This document shows positions 6,977-8,213 of a DNA stretch of 8,213 nt, in pieces; the stretch's first letter is position 1, and each line of letters starts with the position of its first letter. The notes beneath the pieces are model-generated. The model was given only the letters and a program-made list of their open reading frames with translations, made no database searches and was not told the DNA's origin. The stretch comes from a bacterium (GTDB lineage: Bacteria > B130-G9). The position numbers and the translations under genes are program-made. The stretch covers positions 1-8,213 of the forward strand of contig JAGHCW010000032.1 in the NCBI GenBank assembly GCA_021160245.1, given 5' to 3'.

Positions 6977-7585
6977 ATGAGAAGATTGATAAGACTCTTC
7001 ACATATTCAAGTAATCAGCGTGGCCAGGTGTTTTGGACGGGGCTCTCCGTCTGCGCGCTGCTTGTTCTTCTGCTGGTTTCGTTTCAGAACGTTAGCGTTT
7101 GCAGTGGACAGGAAGGGCTGAAGAAATGGCTTCCGAAAATGCCCAATCTGAATAAGATACAATATACTACTGACAAGAGAGTCGTTAAATCGATGCTGGC
7201 CTCATTGAAGCTTCGCGAAGAGGAGCTTAACAGGAAAGAACAGGAGATTGCAGAATCCCAGAAGTCGCTTGATCACCTCAAGGCCCTGCTCAAGGAGCGG
7301 ATGGCGGAAATCGAGAAAGTGCGAAAAGACGCGGAAGCGATGATAGCAAAGGCCGAGGCGAAGAAGGACATGCGGATAGACAATCTAGTCTCCGTCTGCG
7401 GGACAATGACATCAGAGAACGCGGCAGCCATGTTCCTTGAGCTATTCAAGAAGGACCGCGAGCTCTTGACGACAGTCTTCGCCGGCCTAAACAAGAAAAG
7501 GACCGCAGCAATTCTCAACGAGATAACGGTAGTTTCCCCAAGCGTGGCGGCGGATATTTCACTCAGTGTGGGAAGACTCAGATAG
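6977..7585 (+). CDS. MotE/YlxF-like membrane-anchored coiled-coil protein (MgtE_N-like)
   Basis: The 202-residue protein has a basic N-terminus, one membrane helix at about residues 20-36, and a coiled coil at about 64-133 rich in Lys, Glu and Ala. The C-terminal block (about 136-202) carries CGTMTSENAAAMFLEL and later KRTAAILNEI and SVAADIS. This resembles the MgtE N-terminal-like repeat of MotE and YlxF. MotE of rhizobia is described as a periplasmic chaperone for a motility protein. Bacillus has ylxF in the same place, between fliJ and fliK. The bulk probably lies outside the cytoplasm, anchored by the N-terminal helix. ATG 6977 has GAGGT at 6965-6969. A cysteine after the helix does not make a good lipobox. 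The exact role here is inferred. Confidence 0.8.
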   Translation: MRRLIRLFTYSSNQRGQVFWTGLSVCALLVLLLVSFQNVSVCSGQEGLKKWLPKMPNLNKIQYTTDKRVVKSMLASLKLREEELNRKEQEIAESQKSLDHLKALLKERMAEIEKVRKDAEAMIAKAEAKKDMRIDNLVSVCGTMTSENAAAMFLELFKKDRELLTTVFAGLNKKRTAAILNEITVVSPSVAADISLSVGRLR

Positions 7586-7586
7586 A

Positions 7587-8213
7587 ATGAACAAGAACGT
7601 GCCGATTGGCAAAATAGTCCAGAAGGTCGAGTCAAAGGGCCAAAAGTCCGCCAAGGCAAAGCGCGGCAAGAGCGCAAGCCCGGGCGCGCGCATCTCATTC
7701 GACGCGGCGCTTAGGACCCAAATTCTGAAGCTCGGACTAAAGATGACAGCAAAAGGGCAGCCATCCAACTGCATAAAAGGCGCCTCGTCTTCCTCAAGGG
7801 GAAAAGCCCCTGCGGTGATAGGCGGAGCATCACAGCAGAAGAGGCACTCGCCTATTGCCCTAGACCTTCCACTCGAGCACGCTGCAAATGAACAGTTGAT
7901 AGACATGAGTCAGAAAAATGAGGCGATTACCAAGAGGAGAAACGCCTCCCGCCGAGATGCCGAGCTCATCCGAGCCCACTCGGACAAGTCCCAGCCAGGC
8001 GTGATAGCGGAAGACAAGGCCGCGGAGCACAGCGGCTCGAACTCGCGCCTCAAGCTACGCTTGAGATTGATCAAGGGGCGAAGTCGCTTAACTTCCGCGA
8101 TTCGGTTGACTGGTAAGCGAGTATCAATAGATAAGCTCACCGGGCGAGGTCGCGCCGCAGGTGGCCGGAGAGCTCTTGCGGCATCCGAGATTCGCTCAAG
8201 AAGCGGTCGGACA
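7587..8213 (+). CDS. 5' part of a basic ORF, candidate FliK (hook-length control), runs off window
   Basis: One frame stays open from ATG 7587 to the window end, 209 codons without a stop, one base after the motE-like stop. The product begins MNKNVPIGKIVQKVESKGQK and is low in complexity, rich in Lys, Arg, Ser, Ala and Gly. By hand count it has about 46 Lys/Arg against about 15 Asp/Glu. I see no domain, membrane helix or signal peptide. FliK proteins have long, poorly conserved, disordered N-termini and a conserved C-terminal domain, which would lie beyond the window. FliK usually follows ylxF in this gene order, so this is a call by position. The ribosome site is weak (GGAAG at 7571-7575). 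An in-frame GTG at 7566 is an alternative start. Codons ending in G or C remain frequent, supporting coding. Confidence 0.6.
   Translation, partial: MNKNVPIGKIVQKVESKGQKSAKAKRGKSASPGARISFDAALRTQILKLGLKMTAKGQPSNCIKGASSSSRGKAPAVIGGASQQKRHSPIALDLPLEHAANEQLIDMSQKNEAITKRRNASRRDAELIRAHSDKSQPGVIAEDKAAEHSGSNSRLKLRLRLIKGRSRLTSAIRLTGKRVSIDKLTGRGRAAGGRRALAASEIRSRSGRT

Noticed and set aside
7559-8140. Minus-strand frames opposite the 3' ORF (7559-7906 and 7910-8140)
   Set aside because: The plus-strand frame is open without interruption for 209 codons and continues the operon. The minus frames are shorter, featureless and opposite to the direction of all other genes.

Overview
The window is one face of a bacterial flagellar operon, all on the + strand: flgB, flgC, fliE, fliF, fliG, fliH, fliI, fliJ, a motE/ylxF-like gene, and the open 5' end of a basic ORF in the position normally held by fliK. 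Base composition is near 50% G+C by eye. I cannot name the organism. The gene order flgB-flgC-fliE-fliF-fliG-fliH-fliI-fliJ-ylxF-fliK is that of the Bacillus-type fla/che operon and is partly shared by spirochaetes. The promoter ahead of flgB, however, looks like sigma-54. That pairing hints at a Gram-negative lineage outside the best-studied groups, but this is inference only.

Layout: positions 1-391 hold no convincing protein gene. They contain a strong sigma-54 (-24/-12) promoter match at 212-227, two near-identical palindromic 15-mers at 98-112 and 351-365 on either side of it, and a possible 29-codon leader ORF (316-405) that runs into the flgB start. From 392 onward genes are packed with gaps of 1-30 bases. 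Overlaps of 8, 17 and 8 bases join fliF-fliG, fliG-fliH and fliH-fliI, so the set is almost certainly one transcript with translational coupling in its centre.

The genes build the flagellum base from the inside out. FliF forms the MS ring and FliG the torque-receiving rotor ring attached to it. FliH, FliI and FliJ form the cytoplasmic export ATPase complex. FliE, FlgB and FlgC form the start of the rod in the periplasm. The MotE/YlxF-like protein is membrane-anchored with a coiled coil and a C-terminal MgtE_N-like segment, and probably acts in the envelope on motor or stator proteins. The last ORF is a FliK candidate by position only.

The coding part is ordinary, with every expected signature motif intact. 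The parts most worth a second look are the flgB leader (paired palindromes, possible leader ORF and hairpin) and the unusually basic ORF at the 3' end.
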